The notes: a model not told the origin generated them from the sequence alone. 15,095 bases of DNA from ARS1285 sp038045965 (GCA_038045965.1 JBBSXD010000020.1:1-15095), one strand, 5' to 3'. Positions 6,954 through 13,889 are shown, counted from the stretch's first letter. Made by a program: numbers and translations.

Positions 6954-7091
6954 ATGCAAAAGAGAGAAGCAATTATATTTATCGATGGTAGTAATTTTTA
7001 CCATAATTCTAAAACCTTAATAGAAACAGCAGAAAGAATTGACTTTAATTTGCTTTTCTTAAAAAAAATATGTCCTTCAAAGAAACATTAA
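6954..7091 (+). pseudogene. Truncated NYN-domain (PIN-like nuclease) gene, N-terminal stub
   Basis: A 45-codon reading frame starts MQKREAIIFIDGSNFYHNSK. The IIFIDGSNFYH block is the first strand of the NYN (LabA/DUF88) fold, with the metal-binding Asp11 and Asn14 in place. A first helix follows (LIETAERIDFNLLFLKK), and then the frame ends CPSKKH and a stop where a family member of about 160-200 aa should continue. The last 22 bases overlap the start of the 170-aa gene in another frame. The stub cannot form a nuclease. It is best read as a leftover of a gene cut by a deletion or rearrangement whose downstream part was replaced. No TATA box is found 29 bp upstream; that position falls inside the hairpin at 6914-6942. 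Confidence 0.6.
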
Positions 7092-7582
7092 AAAAAGTAG
7101 AATCTTCCGAAGATTATAAATCTTTTATAAAAGATCATCCAAACGCGGAACTATGCACTGGTTTTTTTATATTAGATTTCTTAAGCAACGATGATAAAAA
7201 TTCTATAGATTATAAAGAAGAAGATAAAATTTTTACATTTAATGTAAATGAGAAAGTTCAGATGCAGGAAGATAAATTAATAAATTTAGATAATGTGCCA
7301 AAACTTGAACCTATAATTTCAGAGATAAAAATAGAATTAGAAGAATTAAAAACTATTGCACAAGAAAAAGCACACGAAGAAGGAATAGGAGCAAAATTCA
7401 ATAAAATAATTGCTATCTTACAAAATTATAATGACCCAGAAACTAAAGAAAAAAATCAGATATGGAATTTAACCTGTATGTTAGATCAGCTAATTATTCT
7501 TCATGTATTAATAGACTCTCAAACAGGAAAAATAATAAAATTTGAAAGAAAAAGTTTTATGGACTTAATAAAAAGAAAATAA
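7070..7582 (+). CDS. Uncharacterised acidic 170-aa protein
   Basis: I do not recognise a named family. The N-terminus (SFKETLKKVESSEDYKSFI) is helical. It is followed by HPNAELCTGFFILDF and alternating hydrophobic strands (KIFTFNVNEKVQMQ). The middle is a long amphipathic helix (SEIKIELEELKTIAQEKAHEE). The C-terminus (IWNLTCMLDQLIILHVLID, then TGKIIKFERKSFMDLIK) has a strand-turn-strand look. No signal peptide or membrane segment is present. Similar HPNAxLCxGFFILDF-type proteins seem to occur in DPANN genomes, from general familiarity only. The start overlaps the NYN stub. A TTTAATTT box at 7044-7051, inside the stub, lies 26 bp upstream and may serve as promoter. It is the first of four same-strand genes ending at 11438. 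Confidence 0.75.
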   Translation: MSFKETLKKVESSEDYKSFIKDHPNAELCTGFFILDFLSNDDKNSIDYKEEDKIFTFNVNEKVQMQEDKLINLDNVPKLEPIISEIKIELEELKTIAQEKAHEEGIGAKFNKIIAILQNYNDPETKEKNQIWNLTCMLDQLIILHVLIDSQTGKIIKFERKSFMDLIKRK

Positions 7583-7588
7583 TAACTA

Positions 7589-7596
7589 TTTAAACA
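7589..7596 (+). promoter_or_regulatory. TATA box of the 484-aa gene
   Basis: TTTAAACA starts 30 bp before the GTG at 7619 and 36 bp before the ATG at 7625. The usual 28-30 bp spacing in this window favours the GTG start. Confidence 0.5.
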
Positions 7597-7618
7597 TTAG
7601 TTACATATAATTAAAAAG

Positions 7619-9073
7619 GTGAAAATGGGACAAATAGATGATATAATAAAAGAGATAAGTCCTTATTATAAAAAAAAAGGACCAGATATCGAATATAAAT
7701 TAATATATGATACTCCAAGCGGAACTCTTGAACCTTTATATTTTTGGATTCTTAATTTCATGGGACCAGATACAGAAAAACTTATTGACACTTTTGCTTC
7801 TTCTCCAGGATCAGGACATTTTTCGGAATTAGGATTAAAAAAATCTCAAATGCAAGAACAAGCATCAAAATTAATGCAGACTATAAATGCTGTATTAAGA
7901 AGTGTATTAAATTTAATTTATGATTTAAAAGAATTCCAGATTAGATTATTTCATTACGACGCTGCGAATGATAAAGATAAACTAAAACAAGAAGCAGGAA
8001 TTTTAGCTTTAAAACAAATATGGATGGATAAAGTAGATTTGCAAAGAGGGCAAGGAAGTATAAATGCATTATCATCTGGAAATTTACAGTTTGTAACATT
8101 AAGAGATGCTTTTCTAAAAGTAAAAGATGAAAAAGAAGTTGATAAAATAGATTTAAATGAAAGAGTTAAAAGAATCTTAAAACCAAGAATTTTAGAATTT
8201 AACGAATGGAGAAAAAGAAGCGAGATGGAATTAAGAAAAAGATTTGAGATAGAAAAAACTTATCTTAAAAGTCAAGTTGATGCTTTAAAACTTCAATCAA
8301 AATGGGCAAAACCATATTTAATTGCTGCTGAGAAATTATCACAAGATGAAAATCTAGCAAGAGATTCTGCATTAGTAACTGCATTTAACACAATCTTACT
8401 TCAACTAACTTTAATGAAAAAATTGACTATAAATGTAGAGGAAGAATCTCTAAAATCTAGAATTAGCGATAGAAGAGTCCCAGAAGATTTTGCTAAAATT
8501 GCAAAAAAATACAGAGCATATCATCCTATAGTTTTTGTAAATTTTAAATTTACAGGAATACCAAATAAAGTTGGACAGCAATTTGTATTTGGAGGAAAAG
8601 CTGAAATGGAATTTAAAGCTTATGCTCTAAACGAAGAAGAACTTATTTTACTTAAAGATAAATTAGAAAATTCCGATTTAGAATCTGCTTTAAAACTTGT
8701 TCAGGGAATGACAGACGATTCTTTAAAACAACTTCAAATTGATATAGATGAGCTTACTGAAAAAAAAGAAGAAAAAAAAGGACCAGACAGTAACCCTTTT
8801 TTTGCTTTATTCTCTTTTAAGAAAAAAGAAGAAAAAGATGATAAAAAAGAGAAAATAAAAAAACTAAAAGATAAAGGAATAAAACCAGATAGATATACTG
8901 AAGCTTATATAAGAAATGTAAGTATTACCGATGCTATGAATGAAGCATTTAAAATTTATGATACCTTCAAAAAATCATTGAGAATGGCTACTCCTCCATA
9001 CAAAACGGGTGATCCTCAAGGAAGAAGATTTCCTCCAACTTCAAAAGTCGAGGAATTATTTGGACTAAAATAA
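7619..9073 (+). CDS. Uncharacterised helical 484-aa protein
   Basis: I do not recognise this family. The start is GTG at 7619 (TATA 30 bp upstream); an ATG two codons later (7625, MGQIDDIIKEISPYYKKKG) is a fair alternative. The protein is soluble and largely helical. There is a YDTPSGTLEPLYFWILNFMG segment near 35-55, a long Lys/Glu-rich helical stretch at about 170-230 that could be a coiled coil (RRKRSEMELRKRFEIEKTYL-like), a mixed segment with VFVNFKFTG and FVFGGKAEMEFKA near 305-335, and a Lys/Glu-rich linker around NPFFALFSFKKKEE (about 385-420). The C-terminal part has YTEAYIRNVSITDAMNEAF. No catalytic motif or membrane helix is seen. Size and composition suggest a structural or scaffolding role, which is speculation. 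The stop codon runs directly into the TATA box of the next gene. Confidence 0.75.
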   Translation: MKMGQIDDIIKEISPYYKKKGPDIEYKLIYDTPSGTLEPLYFWILNFMGPDTEKLIDTFASSPGSGHFSELGLKKSQMQEQASKLMQTINAVLRSVLNLIYDLKEFQIRLFHYDAANDKDKLKQEAGILALKQIWMDKVDLQRGQGSINALSSGNLQFVTLRDAFLKVKDEKEVDKIDLNERVKRILKPRILEFNEWRKRSEMELRKRFEIEKTYLKSQVDALKLQSKWAKPYLIAAEKLSQDENLARDSALVTAFNTILLQLTLMKKLTINVEEESLKSRISDRRVPEDFAKIAKKYRAYHPIVFVNFKFTGIPNKVGQQFVFGGKAEMEFKAYALNEEELILLKDKLENSDLESALKLVQGMTDDSLKQLQIDIDELTEKKEEKKGPDSNPFFALFSFKKKEEKDDKKEKIKKLKDKGIKPDRYTEAYIRNVSITDAMNEAFKIYDTFKKSLRMATPPYKTGDPQGRRFPPTSKVEELFGLK

Positions 9074-9081
9074 TTTATATA
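9074..9081 (+). promoter_or_regulatory. TATA box of the 144-aa gene
   Basis: TTTATATA follows the stop codon of the 484-aa gene without a gap and lies 29 bp before the ATG at 9103. Confidence 0.6.
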
Positions 9082-9102
9082 TTTTTAATGCTTTTATAAA
9101 AT

Positions 9103-9537
9103 ATGAAAAAAAAGAATTCTAAGCCAAAAGAAAAGAAAAAATTAAAATTTAAAATTGAATTAGAGAAAAAAGAAAATAAAGACACTAATTCTGAAGAAAA
9201 TATAAAATTTAAAAGATTATCTTTAGAAGAAATAATTCCTTCATTAAAAGAAAATAATGAGAACATAAATAGAATAGAAAGAAGAATAAACATAGAGAAA
9301 GAAGAAGAACAAAAAGAAACTCCCATTTATGATATTAATAATTCAATAAAAAAAACTGGTTATCATTCAATTGCAGATTATTCATCTTCACAAGGAAATT
9401 ATGATATGATTCAAAAAGCTGGAGAAATAAAACCTATAATAAAAGATTCAGAACAGCCTCAATTTAATCAAGACCAAATAAAAAACTATGAAACACCAAG
9501 AGAAAAAGAATTGAAAGAAAGAAGAAAAATGTGGTGA
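9103..9537 (+). CDS. Highly charged, probably disordered 144-aa protein
   Basis: No family recognised. The first 80 residues are almost entirely Lys, Glu, Asn and Arg (MKKKNSKPKEKKKLKFKIE, then IERRINIEKEEEQKE), with one short hydrophobic patch (LSLEEIIPSL). This points to a disordered or coiled-coil region. The second half is less charged and holds a Tyr/Ser segment (KKTGYHSIADYSSSQGNYDM) and a C-terminal charged helix ending KERRKMW. There is no signal peptide, membrane helix or Cys. A TATA box 29 bp upstream supports the start, and the reading frame is clean despite A-rich codons. Its place between the 484-aa and 617-aa genes suggests an adaptor or linker in the same process, an inference from position only. 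Confidence 0.65.
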   Translation: MKKKNSKPKEKKKLKFKIELEKKENKDTNSEENIKFKRLSLEEIIPSLKENNENINRIERRINIEKEEEQKETPIYDINNSIKKTGYHSIADYSSSQGNYDMIQKAGEIKPIIKDSEQPQFNQDQIKNYETPREKELKERRKMW

Positions 9538-9552
9538 AAAAATAAAGAAAGA

Positions 9553-9560
9553 TTTATATT
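9553..9560 (+). promoter_or_regulatory. TATA box of the TIM-barrel gene
   Basis: TTTATATT, preceded by the BRE-like AAAGAAAGA, starts 32 bp before the ATG at 9585. The short distance leaves room for at most a few leader bases. Confidence 0.55.
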
Positions 9561-9584
9561 TAACGCTATCTTAAAATAAATAAA

Positions 9585-11438
9585 ATGGCATCATATCAAT
9601 CATTATATCCTGGAGCACTTTATTCTACTCCAAATCCAAGTTATTACACTCCCCCTTCTTCATATCAAACTGCAGCAGGAAATTTAGGAATGGCTCTTGA
9701 TGCAAGAACTGCAAATCAGCTTGGAGATTTGAATATAAAATTAAATCCTGGACAGAAAATTGTTGAAATCCAAGGAATATCTGGAGCAACAATGGAATCT
9801 ATTCCTAATCAACATCTAGATGAAATAAGAAGATTAACTCAATTAACTGGAGTAAGCCCTTCATTACATGGCCCCTTAGTGAATGCTTCTGGAGTTGAAG
9901 GACAAGGTGGGTATTCAGAAGAAAATAGATTAGGAGCAGAAAATCAAATTAAATCTGCAGTATTAAGAGCCAACAAATTAGATCCAAAAGGAAATATTCC
10001 TGTAACTTTTCACTCGTCGGCAAATCTGCCATCTTTCCAGCCACATACTTATCATTATGATAAAGATGGAAAAAGAATAAGAGAAGATCAAGGAATATTT
10101 ATTATAGATGAAGACAGCGGACAAATAAAACAAATCAGACAAGAAAAAAGATTTTTTGAAGAAGGAAAAGAATTTACAGGAAAAGAAATTAAATTTGATC
10201 CAAAAAATGAACTTAATAGAATAAATAAAGATGTTTGGGTAGATAGTATCTCACAAATAAATAGAACTGCAGATTTCGCAGAAGAACATTTTGATAGAGC
10301 CAAACAATATATTCCGGAAATTCAGAGTATTCCAAATATTGAAGAAGAATTTTACAAAAAACTAGCAAAATTGAACATTGATACTATTAAAGATGAAAAT
10401 GAAAAAAAGTTATTTGGAAATGCTCAAAGAAATATAGAAACAGGAAGAATTTATTTGAGAGATTCATATAAGAATATGAAAAATTTTTTTGATAAAGCAT
10501 GGTCTGCTGCAAACAAAAATGGAGATGAAAATGATAAAAAAAGAATTGAAGAATTTGGAAAAAAATATGGAGCTTCCTTAAAACCTGGATTTGATTCGGA
10601 TCCTGAAAAGATAGACCAACTAAGAACAACAGTAAATGAAGGACTAAAATTGCTATCTAATCTTAATCAAACACCTAAATTATTCAAACCTTTAAATGAT
10701 TTTGCAATAGAAAAATCTGCAGAAACTTTTGCTAATGTAGCTCAAGAAGCTTACAAAAGTTTTGGAAAAAACGCTCCGATAATCAGTATAGAAAATCCTC
10801 CTGGAGGAGAAGCCTTATCTACTGGAGAAGAATTAAGAAAATTAATTGAAGCTTCTAGAAATAAATTATCACAAAATCTGAAAAATCAAGGATTCTCATC
10901 TAATGAATCAAAAAAAATTGCAGAACAAATGATTGGAGCTACATGGGATGTTGGACATATAAATATGATGAGAAAAAAAGGATATTCAGAAAAAGATGTT
11001 ATTGAAGAAACAAAAAAAATTGCTCCTTTCGTAAAACATGTGCATCTTTCAGATAATTTTGGAATTGATCATACAGAATTACCAATGGGAATGGGAAATG
11101 TTCCATTAAAACCTATGATAGATGAAATAAAAAAACAGGGATTTAAAGGAAAAGAAATTATAGAAGCAGGAAACTGGTGGCAATTTTTTTCAACTCAAGG
11201 GGGAGGAAATCCTTTTCTACCAAGTTTAGAAGGCATGAATTCTCCAATATATGCAATGACTGAAAGTCCAGGATGGGCGATGGGAGGAGTTTACGGAAGT
11301 TATTTCTCAGGACACGGTCCAATTAATACTCCTATTCATCACCAAATTTATCAAGCAGGATTCCAAAATATGCCGGTAGAATTAGGAGGAGAAATTCCAG
11401 GAGACCGAGGAAGATTTGCAGGAACACCAAATCAATAA
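9585..11438 (+). CDS. Endonuclease IV/xylose isomerase-like TIM-barrel protein with large insertion
   Basis: The protein fits the AP_endonuc_2 (sugar isomerase/endonuclease IV) fold. Candidate metal ligands appear in the expected order: His95 (SLHGPL), His143 (TFHSS), Glu403 (ENPPGG), Asp455 and His458 (WDVGH), His487 (VHLSD), His496 (DHTELPMGMG) and Glu527 (IEAGNW). The family is normally about 270-300 aa; this chain has 617. The excess is a Pro/Tyr-rich N-terminus (residues 1-30, SLYPGALYSTPNPSYYTPP), a mostly helical insertion between His143 and Glu403 (roughly 170-370), and a Gly-rich C-terminal tail after about 540 (GSYFSGHGPINTPIHHQIY). No signal peptide is visible. It could be a phosphodiesterase, an AP-site nuclease or a sugar isomerase/epimerase; the substrate cannot be told. 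Its stop lies one base from the stop of the convergent cytidylyltransferase gene. Confidence 0.8.
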   Translation: MASYQSLYPGALYSTPNPSYYTPPSSYQTAAGNLGMALDARTANQLGDLNIKLNPGQKIVEIQGISGATMESIPNQHLDEIRRLTQLTGVSPSLHGPLVNASGVEGQGGYSEENRLGAENQIKSAVLRANKLDPKGNIPVTFHSSANLPSFQPHTYHYDKDGKRIREDQGIFIIDEDSGQIKQIRQEKRFFEEGKEFTGKEIKFDPKNELNRINKDVWVDSISQINRTADFAEEHFDRAKQYIPEIQSIPNIEEEFYKKLAKLNIDTIKDENEKKLFGNAQRNIETGRIYLRDSYKNMKNFFDKAWSAANKNGDENDKKRIEEFGKKYGASLKPGFDSDPEKIDQLRTTVNEGLKLLSNLNQTPKLFKPLNDFAIEKSAETFANVAQEAYKSFGKNAPIISIENPPGGEALSTGEELRKLIEASRNKLSQNLKNQGFSSNESKKIAEQMIGATWDVGHINMMRKKGYSEKDVIEETKKIAPFVKHVHLSDNFGIDHTELPMGMGNVPLKPMIDEIKKQGFKGKEIIEAGNWWQFFSTQGGGNPFLPSLEGMNSPIYAMTESPGWAMGGVYGSYFSGHGPINTPIHHQIYQAGFQNMPVELGGEIPGDRGRFAGTPNQ

Positions 11439-11439
11439 A

Positions 11440-11760
11440 TTATTTTGAAACATTTTTCAATAAACTACTTTTATATTTTTCCGGTTTATAACTTTTCAAT
11501 CTAATAATTTTAACTTTTAATCCTCTTTCCTTCATTCCTTTCTTCAACCCTTTAGTATAACTACTTTGATTATAACCCAAAGCTATAATATCTGGTTTAA
11601 TTTCCTCAATAATTTTCCATTTATCTCCTTCATTTCCCAAGAAAACTTTATCGACACTATCAATATTTTTAACATGCAGAACTCTTTCATTCTCATTAAA
11701 TTTAGGTTTATGTCCTTCATGTATCAAATCAAAACTTCCAAAGACCAAAACTCTTTTCAT
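11440..11760 (-). CDS. Cytidylyltransferase-like protein with internal deletion
   Basis: The N-terminus MKRVLVFGSFDLIHEGH carries the nucleotidyltransferase HxGH motif (His14-Glu-Gly-His17), as in archaeal FAD synthetase RibL and glycerol-3-phosphate cytidylyltransferases. The end (IIEEIKPDIIALGYNQ, then KVKIIRLKSYKPEKYKSS) also matches that family. Normally about 30-33 residues separate the GH from the NEEERL block, giving about 140 aa: the rest of helix 1, strand 2 (VVVARD-like) and a helix. Here GHKPKFNENERV joins the two directly and the protein has 106 aa. The reading frame is clean, so this is an in-frame deletion that removes part of the nucleotide-binding core; activity is doubtful. 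It is the last gene of a three-gene minus-strand operon, starting 2 bp after the HEPN-like gene's stop. Confidence 0.75.
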   Translation of the reverse strand: MKRVLVFGSFDLIHEGHKPKFNENERVLHVKNIDSVDKVFLGNEGDKWKIIEEIKPDIIALGYNQSSYTKGLKKGMKERGLKVKIIRLKSYKPEKYKSSLLKNVSK

Positions 11761-11761
11761 A

Positions 11762-12232
11762 TTAATTATTCTTAGTTAGAATCTTTCTATACATTTCTAT
11801 ATCTCCATCAGATAAATTTGATACTAAATCATCAAATTCAGAAACAAATAATTTCCCATCTTTTAGCATTACTTTAATTTTCTCTTCTTGATCAACTTTT
11901 ATATAATATTGAGCATCTAATCTTTTATCTTTGTGTAAATCTATTATTTTTGTTTTTTCTTTCCCTAACAATAAAGTTACTGCTAAAATTGAACAAACAT
12001 GATTCTCACATTTAATCCCAATCTTTTGAAGAAATGAATAAAGTGCATAATATTCAGAGTAATAAATAGTAACGGTTGCCCAAAGAAGATCTTTATCATC
12101 CAGATTTTTTTCAGCTCTTAACAAAGAAAATTTTGCTTGATCAAGATAAGATTTAGATAATATTTCATTTGGTTCTACAATCTTTAATCCATCTTTTAGT
12201 TTAAAACACCATTCTAATTCTTTATTTTTCAT
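11762..12232 (-). CDS. HEPN-like domain protein, partner of the adjacent MNT nucleotidyltransferase
   Basis: A 156-aa helical protein with the look of archaeal HEPN proteins: SYLDQAKFSLLRAEKNLDD (about 28-46), then WATVTIYYSEYYALYSFLQK (51-70), then GIKCENHVCSI (72-82) and KRLDAQYY (103-110). HEPN RNases use an R-x(4-6)-H motif. Only a Lys-x3-His (KCENH) is visible here, so RNase activity is unproven. It follows the MNT gene with an 11-bp overlap, suggesting translational coupling. In the HepT/MntA (type VII) system the MNT protein AMPylates and silences the HEPN toxin; the order MNT then HEPN fits a paired module. It could equally be a non-toxic HEPN protein that binds RNA or nucleotides. 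Confidence 0.7.
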   Translation of the reverse strand: MKNKELEWCFKLKDGLKIVEPNEILSKSYLDQAKFSLLRAEKNLDDKDLLWATVTIYYSEYYALYSFLQKIGIKCENHVCSILAVTLLLGKEKTKIIDLHKDKRLDAQYYIKVDQEEKIKVMLKDGKLFVSEFDDLVSNLSDGDIEMYRKILTKNN

Positions 12233-12800
12233 TATATTCCCATAAAATATTTATGTATGAAGATGGATTGTTTAAAATAATATGATTTTCTTCAACTTCC
12301 TTTATTATAGTCTCTCTTTCATTCAATGCTTTTTTAAAAGATTCTTCAGATAAATTGATTTGATGAATTCTATAAGGTATTAAATGATTAGAAAACTTTT
12401 GTTCTACTTTTGATAGAATTAGTAAATCTAAATCTGAATTTTTATCTGCTCTCATTTTTGCAAAACTACCAAAAATAATAATTGGAATATTAAAATGAAT
12501 TGATTTTAAAAAAGTCTTAAATTCTTGATAATTATTCAAGAAATTATCCAATTTAAATATTTCTGCCTTTAAAAGATAAGATTTTGTCTGGATATTATCT
12601 AGATTAAGAGAGAAATATTTATTTTTACCATCCACTTTACTTTTTAGTATTTTTTCTTTTTCTAATTTAACAAGAACATTTTGACAAGTTTTAAGTGGTA
12701 TTCTTGTAAGCTTAGCTATCTGCCTAAGATAAAATTCTGTTCTATAATTACTTGTATAAATAGCAATTACAATTAATTCTTTGTTTCCTTTTTGATACAT
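12222..12800 (-). CDS. MNT-type nucleotidyltransferase with N-terminal winged helix
   Basis: A 192-aa two-domain protein. Residues 1-65 form a winged-helix DNA-binding domain (FYLRQIAKLTRIPLKTCQNV, then LVKLEKEKILKSKVDGKNKY). Residues about 100-185 form the minimal nucleotidyltransferase: IIIFGSFAK, with Gly111-Ser112, then ten residues, then Asp123-Leu-Asp125, a perfect GSx10DxD motif. The family transfers AMP or related groups; as the antitoxin in MntA/HepT pairs it modifies the HEPN partner, here the next gene. The winged helix may let it bind and autoregulate its own promoter. The start is supported by TTTATAAG whose first base is 29 bp upstream (12829), and an inverted CATATG/TATACT-rich stretch lies at the start. 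Lead gene of a three-gene operon. Confidence 0.85.
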   Translation of the reverse strand: MYQKGNKELIVIAIYTSNYRTEFYLRQIAKLTRIPLKTCQNVLVKLEKEKILKSKVDGKNKYFSLNLDNIQTKSYLLKAEIFKLDNFLNNYQEFKTFLKSIHFNIPIIIFGSFAKMRADKNSDLDLLILSKVEQKFSNHLIPYRIHQINLSEESFKKALNERETIIKEVEENHIILNNPSSYINILWEYNEK

Positions 12801-12821
12801 ATGTATACTATTAATACTAAG

Positions 12822-12829
12822 CTTATAAA
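12822..12829 (-). promoter_or_regulatory. TATA box of the MNT-HEPN operon
   Basis: On the minus strand TTTATAAG starts 29 bp before the ATG at 12800. No second promoter is visible inside the operon, where genes overlap or are 1 bp apart. Confidence 0.6.
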
Positions 12830-12855
12830 TATTGCTAACAAAATCAAAAATTATT

Positions 12856-13776
12856 TTAAATTTTATATCCTCTTAAAATTCTATCCAATTTTTTCCAATC
12901 CTTGGATCCCTTTTTAATTTCTTCCTCTATTTCTTCAAAACTACAATCATTAAAAATCAATTTATCTAGTAATTCATAAGACAAATCTCTATCAAGTAAA
13001 TCTCTCGTTAATCCTTCAACAACTTCACTTGCAAGTATACATAAATTTTCTTCGGGAATTCTAACTTTATCTTTTCCGATATAAACAATTAAAGGTGCTC
13101 CACCAACCCCTATATTTAGCCTTGAAGAAGCATTAGTAGCTTCTAATACTTTAGCTAATCCTTCAACTCTTTCTAAATTATCTCTTTTAGATCTTGAAAG
13201 ATGAGATATGTATGAAGAAAGAATTTTATCTGATTCATCCTGTCCAGATCCAATCGTCGCATAAGGTCTTGATATCTTCGTTCCGGATCCTTCAGAATTT
13301 ACTTCATAAATAACAAATCTAGAATTTTCAATTCCCCCCAATAAAACTTGCATAGAACCATTTTCGCTAAATCCTCTAAGACATGAATTTACGGCATCCA
13401 TAACTTGTCTATCTATAGGTTTACTTGCTCTAATTAGAGTTCCGGTTATAAAATCATCAATTCCAAATCCAAAATTTGATCTAAGAAAATTTTCTTTTAA
13501 CCAGTTTCTATAATCAGATATTGTTGAATTAACAAGTTCATATACATTTCTAAGAGAAATTTTTTTATCAGGATCCATTTCACTTAATTTCTGTTTAGAC
13601 ATATCATAAATTTCTTTAATTAAATCTGCAGGACCGCTTCCACCATAAACAACTTTATCATCATTCAGAAAATGTAATTTCTGTGTAGAATTATATCTCC
13701 TAATTCTATTAGATGATTGTTCGTCAGCAACTGCTATTCCTTCTTCTCCCAATGATAACATATTTATTACTGTCAT
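12856..13776 (-). CDS. Proteasome-beta-like Ntn-hydrolase candidate
   Basis: The first 60 residues follow the 20S/HslV subunit pattern: MTVINMLSLGEEGIAVADEQ, then RRYNSTQKLHF, then VVYGGSGPADLIKEI. After Met removal Thr2 becomes residue 1, Asp18 becomes residue 17 and Lys33 becomes residue 32, almost exactly the catalytic Thr1-Asp17-Lys33 set. Later blocks also fit: VLLGGIENSRFVIYEVNSEG (about 143-162), YATIGSGQDESDKILSSYI (about 171-189) and RLNIGVGGAPLIVYI (about 218-232). At 306 aa it is longer than a beta subunit (about 200), with an insertion near 75-140 and a helical C-terminal extension. No alpha subunit or ATPase lies nearby. It may be a self-compartmentalising protease, an amidase or an inactive relative. 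The TATA box is exactly 29 bp upstream of the start. Fold is inferred from motif order; activity is not shown. Confidence 0.7.
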   Translation of the reverse strand: MTVINMLSLGEEGIAVADEQSSNRIRRYNSTQKLHFLNDDKVVYGGSGPADLIKEIYDMSKQKLSEMDPDKKISLRNVYELVNSTISDYRNWLKENFLRSNFGFGIDDFITGTLIRASKPIDRQVMDAVNSCLRGFSENGSMQVLLGGIENSRFVIYEVNSEGSGTKISRPYATIGSGQDESDKILSSYISHLSRSKRDNLERVEGLAKVLEATNASSRLNIGVGGAPLIVYIGKDKVRIPEENLCILASEVVEGLTRDLLDRDLSYELLDKLIFNDCSFEEIEEEIKKGSKDWKKLDRILRGYKI

Positions 13777-13797
13777 AAAAATTTATAACTAATTGAG

Positions 13798-13805
13798 TTT
13801 ATAAA
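13798..13805 (-). promoter_or_regulatory. TATA box of the Ntn-hydrolase-like gene
   Basis: TTTATAAA, first base (minus strand) 29 bp before the ATG at 13776. It lies inside the small palindrome GGTTTATAAACC-like core (GTTTATAAAC). Confidence 0.65.
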
Positions 13806-13818
13806 CCTTGCTATTATA

Positions 13819-13836
13819 TACTATTTTATAATAGTA
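13819..13836. repeat. Inverted repeat in a divergent promoter region
   Basis: Arms TACTATT and AATAGTA (7 bp) flank a TTAT loop, midway between the minus-strand promoter (13798-13805) and the plus-strand TATA box (13854-13861). It could be a shared regulator site for the Ntn-like and zinc-ribbon genes. The AT-only composition makes this tentative. Confidence 0.35.
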
Positions 13837-13853
13837 ACTATTAAACCTAACAA

Positions 13854-13861
13854 TTATAAAC
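13854..13861 (+). promoter_or_regulatory. Possible TATA box of the zinc-ribbon microprotein gene
   Basis: TTATAAAC starts 36 bp before the ATG at 13890, which would leave a leader of about 7 nt. Confidence 0.4.
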
Positions 13862-13889
13862 AAAATCTTTCTAATATTAACCTTTCAAA

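Noticed and set aside
9075..9326. Minus-strand open frame opposite the 144-aa gene
   Set aside because: Phe/Ser/Leu-rich antisense shadow of Lys/Glu/Asn codons; the plus-strand gene has a well-placed TATA box.
10088..10629. Two minus-strand open frames inside the TIM-barrel gene
   Set aside because: They are antisense shadows of the helical insertion region, with no start signal.
11566..11775. Plus-strand open frame opposite the cytidylyltransferase gene
   Set aside because: Antisense to a clear HxGH-motif protein in an operon; Phe/Ile/Asn-rich and without promoter.
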